DNA of 64,000 bases from Burkholderia diffusa. GTDB lineage: Bacteria; Pseudomonadota; Gammaproteobacteria; Burkholderiales; Burkholderiaceae. A program made the position numbers and the translations under genes. The stretch spans positions 33,277-97,276 of the forward strand of contig NZ_CABVPN010000031.1 in assembly GCF_902499115.1 (NCBI RefSeq), given 5' to 3'. Below are positions 35,254 through 43,420 of this stretch, in pieces; position 1 is the stretch's first letter; the number at the start of each line of letters is the position of its first letter. The notes under the pieces were generated by a model that did not search any database, was not told the DNA's origin, and saw only the letters and a program-made list of their open reading frames with translations.

Positions 35254-35282
35254 GACGGCGGCACACGGGCCACGCCGCCGTC
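35254..35282 (+). terminator. stem-loop between efflux operon and regulator genes
   Basis: GACGGCGGC (35254-35262) and its exact complement (35274-35282) form a 9-bp GC-rich stem around an 11-base loop. No T tract follows. It may reduce read-through from the efflux operon into the response-regulator genes. Confidence 0.45.
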
Positions 35283-35317
35283 CCGTCGACAGGTCACGCT
35301 CATTTCCGGTGAAACCC

Positions 35318-36007
35318 ATGAACCCATTGATACTGATCGCCGATGACGATCCGGAGATCGCCGAGATCCTCGACGCCTATCTCGCTCACGACGGTTTTCG
35401 CACCTACCGCGTCGGTCACGGTCAGGCCGTGCTCGACGTGCGGCCCGTGCTGAAGCCCGACCTGATCCTGCTCGACATCATGATGCCGAAGAAGGATGGC
35501 TGGGAAGTCCTGGTCGAACTGCGCCGCCGCGGCGACACGCCGATCGTCATCGTCACGGCGCTCGAGCGCGAAATCGATCGTTTGCAGGGTTTGCGTTTCG
35601 GCGCGGACGACTACATCACGAAGCCATTCAATCCAGCCGAGGTGGTCGCGCGCGTCCGTGCGATCCTACGTCGTTACGAAACATCCGCGTCGGGACGCTT
35701 AATCACGGTCGGCAACCTTGAAATCGACATGCAAAGCTATCTGACGAAGGTCCGCACGGACACCGGAGAAACCAGTGTCTCGCTGACGCTGACCGAATTC
35801 CGGCTGCTCGCGCACCTAGCCGGCTCGCCCAACCGCGTGTTCACGCGCAGCGAACTGATCGATGCCTGCCTCGCCGACGCCGACGCACTCGAGCGTACCG
35901 TCGACAGTCACATCAGCAGGCTGCGCAGGAAGCTCGACGCTGCGCGGGCCGACAGCATACCGGAGGTCATGCGCGGTATCGGCTACCGTCTTCGGGAATC
36001 CGGATGA
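35318..36007 (+). CDS. OmpR/BaeR-type response regulator (copy 1)
   Basis: A 229-residue response regulator. The receiver domain has the acidic pair (IADDDPE), the phosphoacceptor Asp in LILLDIMMPKKDGW, Thr in VIVTALE and Lys in DDYITKPFNP. The C-terminal winged helix ends in LERTVDSHISRLRRKLDAARADSIPEVMRGIGYRL. ATG at 35318 is preferred to a GTG at 35309. It is clearly paralogous to the regulator at 36369-37097. Its stop overlaps the start of a small membrane protein gene (ATGA). The likely role is control of the efflux operon. Confidence 0.92.
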   Translation: MNPLILIADDDPEIAEILDAYLAHDGFRTYRVGHGQAVLDVRPVLKPDLILLDIMMPKKDGWEVLVELRRRGDTPIVIVTALEREIDRLQGLRFGADDYITKPFNPAEVVARVRAILRRYETSASGRLITVGNLEIDMQSYLTKVRTDTGETSVSLTLTEFRLLAHLAGSPNRVFTRSELIDACLADADALERTVDSHISRLRRKLDAARADSIPEVMRGIGYRLRESG

Positions 36008-36336
36008 GTCTCGATCGTACGGTATGCCGTCGGATCGCGACCATCTGGGCTCTTGGTGCGATCTCGATCGTGCTGGCCATTGCGATCGGATGGTTCGCCG
36101 TCTACGGCACGGTACAGGTTTTCCTGACGACGTCGACCGACAACGAGATTGGCATCATGGTCCGGAACACGCCGGCTTACCTGTTGCTCGCAGCCGTATT
36201 GCTCGTCTGTCTGATTTCGACGATCGTCGATCTGGTCAAGTGTGCCGGCGAGACGGCGCGTGTCGCTCGCGCATCGGCCTGCGAGTGCAAACGGAGGCGT
36301 TGGGGCGAGTCCGCATGCGGTAGTATCGATATTTAA
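36004..36336 (+). CDS. small membrane protein, possible stub of a sensor kinase
   Basis: A 110-residue protein with two hydrophobic segments (ATIWALGAISIVLAIAIGWFAVYG and AYLLLAAVLLVCLISTIVDLV) and a Cys/Arg-rich tail. It overlaps the response-regulator gene by four bases, the position and topology expected for the input domain of a partner histidine kinase, but no HAMP, HisKA or ATPase follows. It is either the remnant of a lost kinase or a small accessory membrane protein. Confidence 0.55.
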   Translation: MSLDRTVCRRIATIWALGAISIVLAIAIGWFAVYGTVQVFLTTSTDNEIGIMVRNTPAYLLLAAVLLVCLISTIVDLVKCAGETARVARASACECKRRRWGESACGSIDI

Positions 36337-36368
36337 TCGAAGCCCTCGACGCTACTGAACGTGTTGTC

Positions 36369-37097
36369 ATGTCCGACCTTTCTTCCTCGTCCGCCGCTGG
36401 TCAGCCGCTCGTGCTCATCGCCGAGGACGACGCCGACATCGCCGACATTCTCACGGCCTACCTTTCACGCAGCGGGTTGCGAAGCGTAAGAGCGGCCGAC
36501 GGCCGCGACGCGCTGGCGCTGCATCTGCAGCTCAAACCCGATCTCATGCTGCTCGATGTGCAGATGCCGCTCGTCGACGGCTGGAAGGTGCTCGCCGAAA
36601 TCCGCCATCGCGGCAACACACCGGTGATCATGCTGACCGCGCTCGATCAAGACATCGACAAGCTGACCGGCCTGCGCATCGGCGCCGACGACTACGTGGT
36701 CAAGCCGTTCAATCCCGCCGAAGTCGCCGCGCGCGTGCAGGCAGTACTACGCAGGTCGATGCCCAGCTCACGCGGGGACAAACTGCAGGTATTGCGCGCG
36801 GCTCCGTTCGAGATCGACCTCGAACGCCACGAAGCGACTGTCGACGTTGCCGGCGTGCAGCGTTCCCTTTTTCTGACGCTCACCGAGTTCAAGCTGCTCA
36901 CGCAGCTTGCGCGTGCACCGCAGCGTGTGTTCAGTCGAGCCGAGCTTATGAGTGCTTGTCTGCAGGAAGGCGATGCGCTTGAGCGCACCGTCGACAGTCA
37001 CATCAGCAAGCTGCGCCGAAAGCTGGACGACTTTGGCATCTCTGGCGTCCTCGTCAGTGTACGCGGCGTCGGCTATAAGCTCCGGAGCGGCGAATGA
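36369..37097 (+). CDS. OmpR/BaeR-type response regulator (copy 2)
   Basis: A 242-residue response regulator. Receiver features: IAEDDADIADIL, phosphoacceptor in LMLLDVQMPLVDGW, VIMLTALD and DDYVVKPFNP. The winged helix ends ALERTVDSHISKLRRKLDDFGISGVLVSVRGVGYKL. It resembles copy 1 closely in both domains. The stop overlaps the kinase start by four bases, giving a complete two-component pair. Together with the upstream efflux operon this resembles BaeSR/SmeSR-type control of RND pumps. Confidence 0.93.
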   Translation: MSDLSSSSAAGQPLVLIAEDDADIADILTAYLSRSGLRSVRAADGRDALALHLQLKPDLMLLDVQMPLVDGWKVLAEIRHRGNTPVIMLTALDQDIDKLTGLRIGADDYVVKPFNPAEVAARVQAVLRRSMPSSRGDKLQVLRAAPFEIDLERHEATVDVAGVQRSLFLTLTEFKLLTQLARAPQRVFSRAELMSACLQEGDALERTVDSHISKLRRKLDDFGISGVLVSVRGVGYKLRSGE

Positions 37098-38185
37098 AGC
37101 TCGAAGGCCTGAGTCGGTTGATTGCGATGACGATGGCTGCAATGGCGTTCGCGGTCACTATACTCGTGGTGGTGACCGCCTATGCTTTCTATTATTTCGC
37201 ATACAGGTACTGGCCACACGCGTTCGTCCCATCGCGATGGGTGCCGACTGGGCCCGAGTTGATTTGGTTGGTCTCGACCACGCTGGTTGGGCTCGCCCTC
37301 GCCGTATTCGTTGCGGCTCAACTCGCGCACCGTATCCTCGTGCCGCTCAATTCCGTGACGGACGGCATCCGGCGCGTCGCGCGCGGCGACCTCGACGCGC
37401 GCGCGATCGTGGGCGACCGCTCGCTCCACGAAGCCGCGCTGCTTGCCGACAACTTCAATGAGCTCGCCAGCAAACTGCAGCGCGTGAGTCAGGAACAAGC
37501 CTTCTGGAACGCCGCGATCGCGCACGAGCTACGCACCCCCGTCACCGTTCTGCGCGGACGGCTGCAGGGTCTTGCCGAAGGCGTATTCACGCCCAGCGAC
37601 GCACAGTTTCGAAGCCTGCTGGGGCAAGTCGAAGGATTGACACGGTTAATCGAGGATTTGCGGGTGGTCAGCCTGGCAGATAGTGGCCACCTCAGCATCG
37701 ACATTCGCAAGACCGATCTTGCGGCCAACGTTCGGGATGTCGCCAACGCGTTCGCGCCGACGCTGCAGTCGAGCGGACATCATCTGATTGTGGACCTGGA
37801 TACGACACCGGTGCGCTGCGATCCGATCCGGATCAGACAGGCGCTCCTTGCTTTGCTCGACAACGCACGCCGCTATGCCGTATCCGGCGACATCAGGATC
37901 GAAACAAGCATCGGGAACGGGACGTATGTGCTGCGCGTCGAAGACCAAGGCCCAGGCATTGCCGGCGACCTTGCAGGCGCGATCTTCAAGCCTTTTCGCC
38001 GTGTCGACGAATCACGACCTGGCGGCAGTGGTCTCGGCCTGGCCGTTGTCGCCGCCATAGCAGGTGCGCATGGCGGCAAAGCGACCTGCCGTCCGACGGC
38101 CAACGGCGGTAGCTGCTTCGAAATTCGCTGGCCGACCCACCATGATTCCAACCAGGCCCAGGACGCAACGCACGAACCAGAATGA
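37094..38185 (+). CDS. sensor histidine kinase (BaeS/SmeS-like)
   Basis: A 363-residue membrane kinase. Two transmembrane helices (AMTMAAMAFAVTILVVVTAYAFYYF and LIWLVSTTLVGLALAVFVAAQLA) enclose a very short periplasmic loop. HAMP (RILVPLNSVTDGIRRVARGDLDARA), HisKA with AIAHELRTPVTVLRGRL, and HATPase with LLALLDNARRY (N box), VEDQGPGI (G1) and GGSGLGLAVVAAIAGAHGG (G2) follow. It is the cognate sensor of the preceding regulator. The small loop suggests sensing within or at the membrane. Confidence 0.93.
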   Translation: MKLEGLSRLIAMTMAAMAFAVTILVVVTAYAFYYFAYRYWPHAFVPSRWVPTGPELIWLVSTTLVGLALAVFVAAQLAHRILVPLNSVTDGIRRVARGDLDARAIVGDRSLHEAALLADNFNELASKLQRVSQEQAFWNAAIAHELRTPVTVLRGRLQGLAEGVFTPSDAQFRSLLGQVEGLTRLIEDLRVVSLADSGHLSIDIRKTDLAANVRDVANAFAPTLQSSGHHLIVDLDTTPVRCDPIRIRQALLALLDNARRYAVSGDIRIETSIGNGTYVLRVEDQGPGIAGDLAGAIFKPFRRVDESRPGGSGLGLAVVAAIAGAHGGKATCRPTANGGSCFEIRWPTHHDSNQAQDATHEPE

Positions 38186-38358
38186 GTTCGTGCAGACCTG
38201 GCCGGAACCCGATCATTTCGCGCTCGGACCGACTGCCAAAGCGAGCGCTTGGCACATGCGTTGGCCGCCATCCATACGGTTCCAATGCGGCGAGCGACAC
38301 GGCGGGCCATGACGTGGATCGCGTCCCACCGCCTCCTCCGCACCGAATTCAGCGGGGC

Positions 38359-39648
38359 CTATTCCCGCGTCCAGCCCTCCTGATAAAGCTTCCCAGCCAG
38401 CACGCCGAGCCGCGCCGTGAGGATGTAGTTCTCTCCGTCCTCGATCAGCGCGGAACGTACATCGCGGAACAGCTTCTCGATCGGGAATTCGCGCGTCGTG
38501 CCGTTGCCGCCGAACAACTGAAACGCCTCGTGCGTCACCTTCATCGCCTCCTCGGTCACACTCACCTTGGCCTGTGCGGTCGCGTACGGATGACTCTGCG
38601 GTGACATGCGCGAAAACGCGAGGCTGCGCCGCGCGATTGCGCGCGCCATCTCCAGCCGGCGCAACATCTCCCCGATGCGCAGATGCGTCATCTGGTGATC
38701 CATCAGCAGTGCGCCGCCCTGCTTGCGTTCGTGGCAATACGCAAGCGCGAGTTCGAACGCTGCGCGAGCGACCCCCACGAAAACCTGGCACATGTGCGTA
38801 CCCGCATACGACCACGCTGACGCAAGATTGCCGAGATAGTCGTCTTTCAGCGCGATCGCGAAGCGCCTCGGCACCTTCACGTTGTCGAAATAGATCTCGC
38901 CCTGCGGCAGCGAACGCTGGCCGATTTTGTCGAGCGGCTTGCCGCGGGACACTCCCGGCAGATCGAGCGGCAGGAGCATTGCGATGCCATTGGTGAACGC
39001 GCTACGCTCCCCCTCGCCGTAAAAACCGTCGCCGTAGTCGGCTGCCATGTAAGCGAGCGCGACCTGCGCGACCGAGCCGTTGGAGATCCACGCCGAGCTC
39101 TGCCCGTTGATCACGATCTCGTCAGCACCGACTCTCGCAGTGACGTTGCCGACCGGTTGCCGACCATTCGCATCAAGCTCCTGCCGATACAGGATCGCCG
39201 CGTCGGAACCGCGGTCGGGCTGCGTGTTCATCCAGCAGCCCACCTTGCCCGCACACATCTCGACCAGTTCCGCGTTGCCGACCGAATGCGCCATCATCAG
39301 CGGCATCGTCGCGGCGCCGATTGACACGGCGAGCCCCGAATCTCCCCAGCCGAGTTCCTCGCCGATCAGCGACTCAATGCGCACTGCGGTTTCCGGCGGA
39401 AACTGCGCGATAAGTTGCGGATCGAGCCCAAGCTTCGCGCTCTCGACGATCGCGGCCCAGTACGGCGAACCCGGGGCGATCACGTCCTCCGCCGTCATCC
39501 GGTCGAGCTCGCGGCCGATCGGCCGCAGCACGTCGCGCGCAAAACGATGAACCGTGTGCTGGATTGCGCTTTCCTCTTCGCTCAACGGTGTCTCGAAGCC
39601 GGTCATGCCGACCACGGGCAGCGCCGCGGACTTGTTCAGACGAATCAT
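38359..39648 (-). CDS. acyl-CoA dehydrogenase
   Basis: A 429-residue acyl-CoA dehydrogenase. The N-terminal helical domain (EEESAIQHTVHRFARDVLRPIGRELDRMT), the middle region MNTQPDRGSDAAI in the place of the common TEPxAGSD, the beta domain, and the C-terminal QLFGGNGTTREFPIEKLFRDVRSALIEDGENYIL are all present. The start at 39648 has an AGGAGG-like site. It is the only gene of its unit and lies downstream of a regulatory box shared with the three other units of this island, so it likely performs an oxidation step in the same pathway. Confidence 0.93.
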   Translation of the reverse strand: MIRLNKSAALPVVGMTGFETPLSEEESAIQHTVHRFARDVLRPIGRELDRMTAEDVIAPGSPYWAAIVESAKLGLDPQLIAQFPPETAVRIESLIGEELGWGDSGLAVSIGAATMPLMMAHSVGNAELVEMCAGKVGCWMNTQPDRGSDAAILYRQELDANGRQPVGNVTARVGADEIVINGQSSAWISNGSVAQVALAYMAADYGDGFYGEGERSAFTNGIAMLLPLDLPGVSRGKPLDKIGQRSLPQGEIYFDNVKVPRRFAIALKDDYLGNLASAWSYAGTHMCQVFVGVARAAFELALAYCHERKQGGALLMDHQMTHLRIGEMLRRLEMARAIARRSLAFSRMSPQSHPYATAQAKVSVTEEAMKVTHEAFQLFGGNGTTREFPIEKLFRDVRSALIEDGENYILTARLGVLAGKLYQEGWTRE

Positions 39649-39732
39649 CTCCGTTCTCCTCCTGGACTCGAATCATGTCGACCCGGCAGCGGACGCGCCT
39701 GGCCATCCCACATCTAGTAATGCATACTAAAC

Positions 39733-39748
39733 ATAGGTCATAATGACA
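39733..39748. promoter_or_regulatory. shared operator box 1 (upstream of acyl-CoA dehydrogenase)
   Basis: ATAGGTCATAATGACA contains the palindrome GTCAT-A-ATGAC, ~85 bases upstream of the acyl-CoA dehydrogenase start. On the minus strand it gives TTGTCA, a candidate -35. Three very similar boxes precede the other transcription units at 46249, 56806 and 60821. Confidence 0.7.
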
Positions 39749-39760
39749 AACACAGGAAGC

Positions 39761-39788
39761 AAAAAAAAGACAGGGTATTCCCCTGTCT
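39761..39788 (-). terminator. hairpin with T-tract following the tetR gene
   Basis: Read on the minus strand, AGACAGGG-GAATA-CCCTGTCT is followed by eight T residues, a convincing intrinsic terminator ~33 bases after the tetR stop at 39822. A similar sequence with the same AATA loop precedes the other three operator boxes. Confidence 0.75.
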
Positions 39789-39821
39789 CGGTGCGCGTGG
39801 CCGCAGCGGCGGATCGCACCG

Positions 39822-40496
39822 CTATTTAGCCGCGGGCGCCGTCAGCGTGCCGTAGGCGATCGCGCGCGACGTCGCGATGAAATACGCATCGAGCGCCTGC
39901 GTCTGTCGACCGGTGCCGTACTGCATCGCGAGGCCGTCGGCCAGTGCGATCAGCATCGTCGCCGCATGCCGGCTATCGGCCGCGCTGAACGCCGGATTGA
40001 CGGCACGCAGCAGTTGCGCGAGGTCGCGCGTGAGCGTCGCGTACCACTCGTCGTAGAGCTTGAAACACTCGGCATCGGTGGCCGCAAACGACAGCAAATG
40101 CCGGAACAGTGCGTTGTACTTGGCATCCTTCGCATCGGAAACCGAGCGCTGCAGGATCTCTTCGAACACGTCGCGCGGCGACGCATCGCTGCTGATCGCG
40201 CGCTTCATGTCGTCGAGATACGCCTGGATGACCGGCTCGATGACGGCCCGCAACACGGCGATCCGGGTCGGGAAGTAGTACTGCAGATTGCTGACGCTGA
40301 TGCCCGCGGCCGCGGCAACCGCGCGCTGCGAGAATTCGAGCGGGCCGCCTTCGAGCAGCAGCTTGCGTGCGACGCGAATGATCGTGTTGCGCGTGCGCAG
40401 GCCTTGCGCCCGCAAGCCGTCGGTATTGCTCGCTGCGGCGGTGGCAGTCGAAGTGCGCCGCTTTCGGGGGCTGCGCTGCTCGTTGGACACTGTCAT
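39822..40496 (-). CDS. TetR/AcrR family transcriptional regulator of the catabolic island
   Basis: A 224-residue TetR protein. A basic arm (SPRKRRTSTATAAAS) precedes the helix-turn-helix LRTRNTIIRVARKLLLEGGPLEFSQRAVAAAAGISVSNLQYYFPTRIAVLRAV (about residues 32-84). The rest is a standard helical ligand domain. The ATG at 40496 is the first well-placed start; the much longer frame upstream is out of family. It closes the third unit of the island and is one of two candidates to bind the shared TGTCAT-N-ATGACC palindrome. Confidence 0.9.
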   Translation of the reverse strand: MTVSNEQRSPRKRRTSTATAAASNTDGLRAQGLRTRNTIIRVARKLLLEGGPLEFSQRAVAAAAGISVSNLQYYFPTRIAVLRAVIEPVIQAYLDDMKRAISSDASPRDVFEEILQRSVSDAKDAKYNALFRHLLSFAATDAECFKLYDEWYATLTRDLAQLLRAVNPAFSAADSRHAATMLIALADGLAMQYGTGRQTQALDAYFIATSRAIAYGTLTAPAAK

Positions 40497-40663
40497 CGTG
40501 TTCGTCGTGAAAATGGCGTTTCGGCTTCGCCGAATGGACACTCCTTGCCTTACGGAGCGCCAACGACTATACCCGATGCGCGCTGCATTTTCCATCGAGC
40601 CGCCCTTCCATCGGGCGGGCCAGCCGGATGCACGTTGGCGTGTCGCGACGATCGCACGCGCCG

Positions 40664-42142
40664 CTACACCGGCCGCACTTTGCGGTTCACGCGTTCGTCC
40701 AGCAGGTTCGCGACGCCGAGCATCGCGGTCATCGCACACCATCGCAGCGGCTCGGGCGGCACCGACGGCGTCTTGTGCGTCAACGTGTCGAGCAGCGGCG
40801 ATCGTCCATCGTGAATGCGCTCGGCCAGCACGCGCCCGATCAGCGATTGCGTGCCGACGCCATGCCCCGAACACCCGGCCGTGTAGAGCACGTTTGCGTG
40901 CGCGCCGACCGCGCCGACCACCGGCAACGCATCGCCCGCGAACGAGATGTAGCCGCTCCAGCACGCACGAACCGGCACGCTGCCGAGTTGTGGAAAGCGC
41001 GCGTGAAGCGTCTTCAGCAACGCGCGATACGTGTCGCCGTCCGGCACGTTCGGCGTCTGCGAGCCGTATACGTAGTGCAGCCGCTTGGTCGTCAACAGCA
41101 GCGTGTTGCGCGCGGTCAGGCGGTGGCTTTCCATCGTCAGATGCGGCGTGACGATGCCCTCTCGATTCGGCCAGCCGAGCGCCGCGAGCTGCGCATCGGA
41201 CAGCGGCTCGGTCTCGAGCGCCGATACGCGCAGCGGCATCACCTTGTCGCCGAGCAGGCCGAGTTGCGGCGTGTACGCATTGGTCGCGAGCACCGGCGCA
41301 CTCGCGCTGCCGCGTGCGGTGCGCACGCGCACCGTCTCACCCGCGTCGAAATCGAGCAGCGCGGTGTTCTCGTAAAGTTTCACGCCGGCCGCGAGCGCGG
41401 CACGCCGCAAGCCCGTCACGTACTTGCCGGGATCGAGCGTGCCGCCGCCCGGCACGTACGCGCCGAACAGGAACGCCGGCGGAATCCCGCGTTCGCGCAT
41501 CGCCGCGCCGTCGAGGAACTGCGCGGGCGAGCCGAGTTCGATGCCGGTGGCCATGCTCTCGCGCAGGCGCTTTTCCTGTGACGGATGCACGCCCGCGCGA
41601 ATCATCCCCGACGCGCGGTAGTCGCAGTCGATCGCGTATTCGGCGAACTTGCGTTCGACGTACGCGACGCCTTCGTCGTAGAAGCCGACGATCCGCTTCG
41701 CCTGTTCGTGGCCGACCCGCTTGAGAAACAGCTCGTATTCGAGGCCCTGGCCACCGGCGAGATAGCCGGCGTTGCGCCCGCTCGCGCCGAAGCCCGCGAA
41801 TTCGCGTTCGAGCACGACGACGCTCGCGCCGCGCGCGGCCAGTTCCAGCGCGGTGGACAGGCCGGCGAAGCCCGCGCCGACGACAATCGCGTCCGCCTGC
41901 ACGTCGCCTTCGAGCGTCGGTTGCGCACGCTCGGGCGGCTCGATCCAGCCGCCGACGGGGCGATACTTCCGCAACGCGGCGTCGGCACGCATTTCCTCGC
42001 CCCAGCGGGCAAGCGGCCCGCCCGCATCGGTGCCCGCAGCCTGCATCGCCGCTGCCGCACCGACCCCGCCCGACGTCTGTCGCGTCGTGTGCCCTGCCTG
42101 CGCTCCTTGCCCGAGCGCGATTGTGCCGTGTGCGTCGCCCAT
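40664..42142 (-). CDS. FAD-dependent oxidoreductase, DAO family (PuuB-like)
   Basis: A 492-residue flavoprotein. After a ~80-residue extension, the FAD motif ADAIVVGAGFAGLSTALELAARGASVVVLE appears, followed by GFGASGRNAGYLAGG and the C-terminal GCSGHGVGTQSLIGRVLAE, as in gamma-glutamylputrescine oxidase and other D-amino-acid-oxidase-fold enzymes. It would oxidise a C-N bond. GGAGG precedes the ATG at 42142, which lies 11 bases after the thiolase stop, so the genes are co-transcribed. It is the third flavin amine oxidoreductase of the island and has no export signal, so it is likely cytoplasmic. Confidence 0.88.
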   Translation of the reverse strand: MGDAHGTIALGQGAQAGHTTRQTSGGVGAAAAMQAAGTDAGGPLARWGEEMRADAALRKYRPVGGWIEPPERAQPTLEGDVQADAIVVGAGFAGLSTALELAARGASVVVLEREFAGFGASGRNAGYLAGGQGLEYELFLKRVGHEQAKRIVGFYDEGVAYVERKFAEYAIDCDYRASGMIRAGVHPSQEKRLRESMATGIELGSPAQFLDGAAMRERGIPPAFLFGAYVPGGGTLDPGKYVTGLRRAALAAGVKLYENTALLDFDAGETVRVRTARGSASAPVLATNAYTPQLGLLGDKVMPLRVSALETEPLSDAQLAALGWPNREGIVTPHLTMESHRLTARNTLLLTTKRLHYVYGSQTPNVPDGDTYRALLKTLHARFPQLGSVPVRACWSGYISFAGDALPVVGAVGAHANVLYTAGCSGHGVGTQSLIGRVLAERIHDGRSPLLDTLTHKTPSVPPEPLRWCAMTAMLGVANLLDERVNRKVRPV

Positions 42143-42153
42143 TTCCGCCTCCG

Positions 42154-43395
42154 TCAATCCCTGCTGAGAATGTGAATCGCCAGTGCCGCCTCTTCGACGC
42201 CCTGCAGGCCGCCGCCGTTCTCCTGGATCGCATGGCGTGCGCCGTCCACCTGCCGCGCACCCGCTTCGCCGCGCAACTGCGTAACCAGCTCGTACAGCTG
42301 ACCGATGCCGGTCGCGCCGAGCGGATGGCCCTTCGATTCGAGCCCGCCCGACGTGTTGATCGGAATCCGGCCGCCGAGCGTGAACTCGCCGCGCTCGGCC
42401 GCCGGGCCGCCTTCGCCGAACGGCACGAAGCCAAGGTTCTCGGCCTGGATGATCTCGCCCATCGCCGACGCGTCGTGCACCTCGGCGACGTCCATGTCGT
42501 CCGGACCGACGCCCGCCTGCTCGTATGCCTGCAGCGCAGCGAGCCGGCCGATGTGCTTGTGCGGCTCGTCGAGGCGGCGGCGCGTGAAGCTGCGCATCAC
42601 GCTCGCGGCGATCCGGATGCAGCGGCCTCGATCGGCGCCGATGCGCGCGAGCCCTTTCTCGGTACAAAGAATCGCCGCGGCCGCGCCGTCCGACAGCGGC
42701 GCACACATCGGCAGCGTGATCGGATACGTGATCGGCGGCGCCGCGAGCACCTCGTCGATCGTGAACGACTGACGGAACTGCGAGTACGGGTTGTGCACCG
42801 AATGCGCGTGGTTCTTCGCGGACACGGCCGCGATCTGCCGCTGCGTCGTGCCGTACGTGTGCATGTGATGCCGGCACAGCGCCGCGTAGATCTTCATGAA
42901 GCGGCTGTACGGCCGCTCGGATTCGGAGCCGGGCGGCGGCTCGATCCCTTCGCCGAGCCGCGCGAGCGTCGCGAAGTTCTCGTCGACGCGCGCAACGTCC
43001 CAGCCGGCCTCGAACAGCGCGAACGATTTCGCCTTGTCCGGGACGTTCATCTTCTCCGCGCCAAGCGCGAGCGCCACGTCGCACGCGCCGGCCTGCAGCT
43101 CGCGCACGGCGAGATGCACGGCCGTGCTGCCGGACGCGCACGCGTTCTCGACGTTGAACATCGGAATGCCGTCGAGGCCGATCTTGCTGAACACGATCTG
43201 GCCGGGAATCGACAGCTGCCCCTGCAACGCGCCGTTGGTGATGCCGGAGTAGAACGCCGCGCGGATCGCATCCGCGTGGCAGCCAGCGTCGCGCAACGCG
43301 CGCTGCAGCGCCTCGCGCGCGAGGTCGTCGACGCTGCGGTCGGGGTGCTTGCCGAACACGGTCATCGCGATGCCCGCGATGTAGATGTTGCTCAT
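42154..43395 (-). CDS. thiolase family protein (SCP-x/lipid-transfer-type acetyl-CoA acetyltransferase)
   Basis: A 413-residue thiolase of the SCP2-thiolase branch. The acylation Cys is in FNVENACASGSTAVHLA (about residue 85). AEVHDASAMGEI and INTSGGLESKGHPLGATG carry the C-terminal His region, with NTSGG and GHPLGATG at about 345-362. The second Cys of classical thiolases is replaced by ENGGG, as usual in this branch. It would cleave a beta-keto acyl-CoA, often of branched or ring-containing substrates. It lies 25 bases after the acyl-CoA ligase stop. Confidence 0.92.
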   Translation of the reverse strand: MSNIYIAGIAMTVFGKHPDRSVDDLAREALQRALRDAGCHADAIRAAFYSGITNGALQGQLSIPGQIVFSKIGLDGIPMFNVENACASGSTAVHLAVRELQAGACDVALALGAEKMNVPDKAKSFALFEAGWDVARVDENFATLARLGEGIEPPPGSESERPYSRFMKIYAALCRHHMHTYGTTQRQIAAVSAKNHAHSVHNPYSQFRQSFTIDEVLAAPPITYPITLPMCAPLSDGAAAAILCTEKGLARIGADRGRCIRIAASVMRSFTRRRLDEPHKHIGRLAALQAYEQAGVGPDDMDVAEVHDASAMGEIIQAENLGFVPFGEGGPAAERGEFTLGGRIPINTSGGLESKGHPLGATGIGQLYELVTQLRGEAGARQVDGARHAIQENGGGLQGVEEAALAIHILSRD

Positions 43396-43420
43396 CGTCT
43401 GGAATCCCTGTCGAGCCGGA

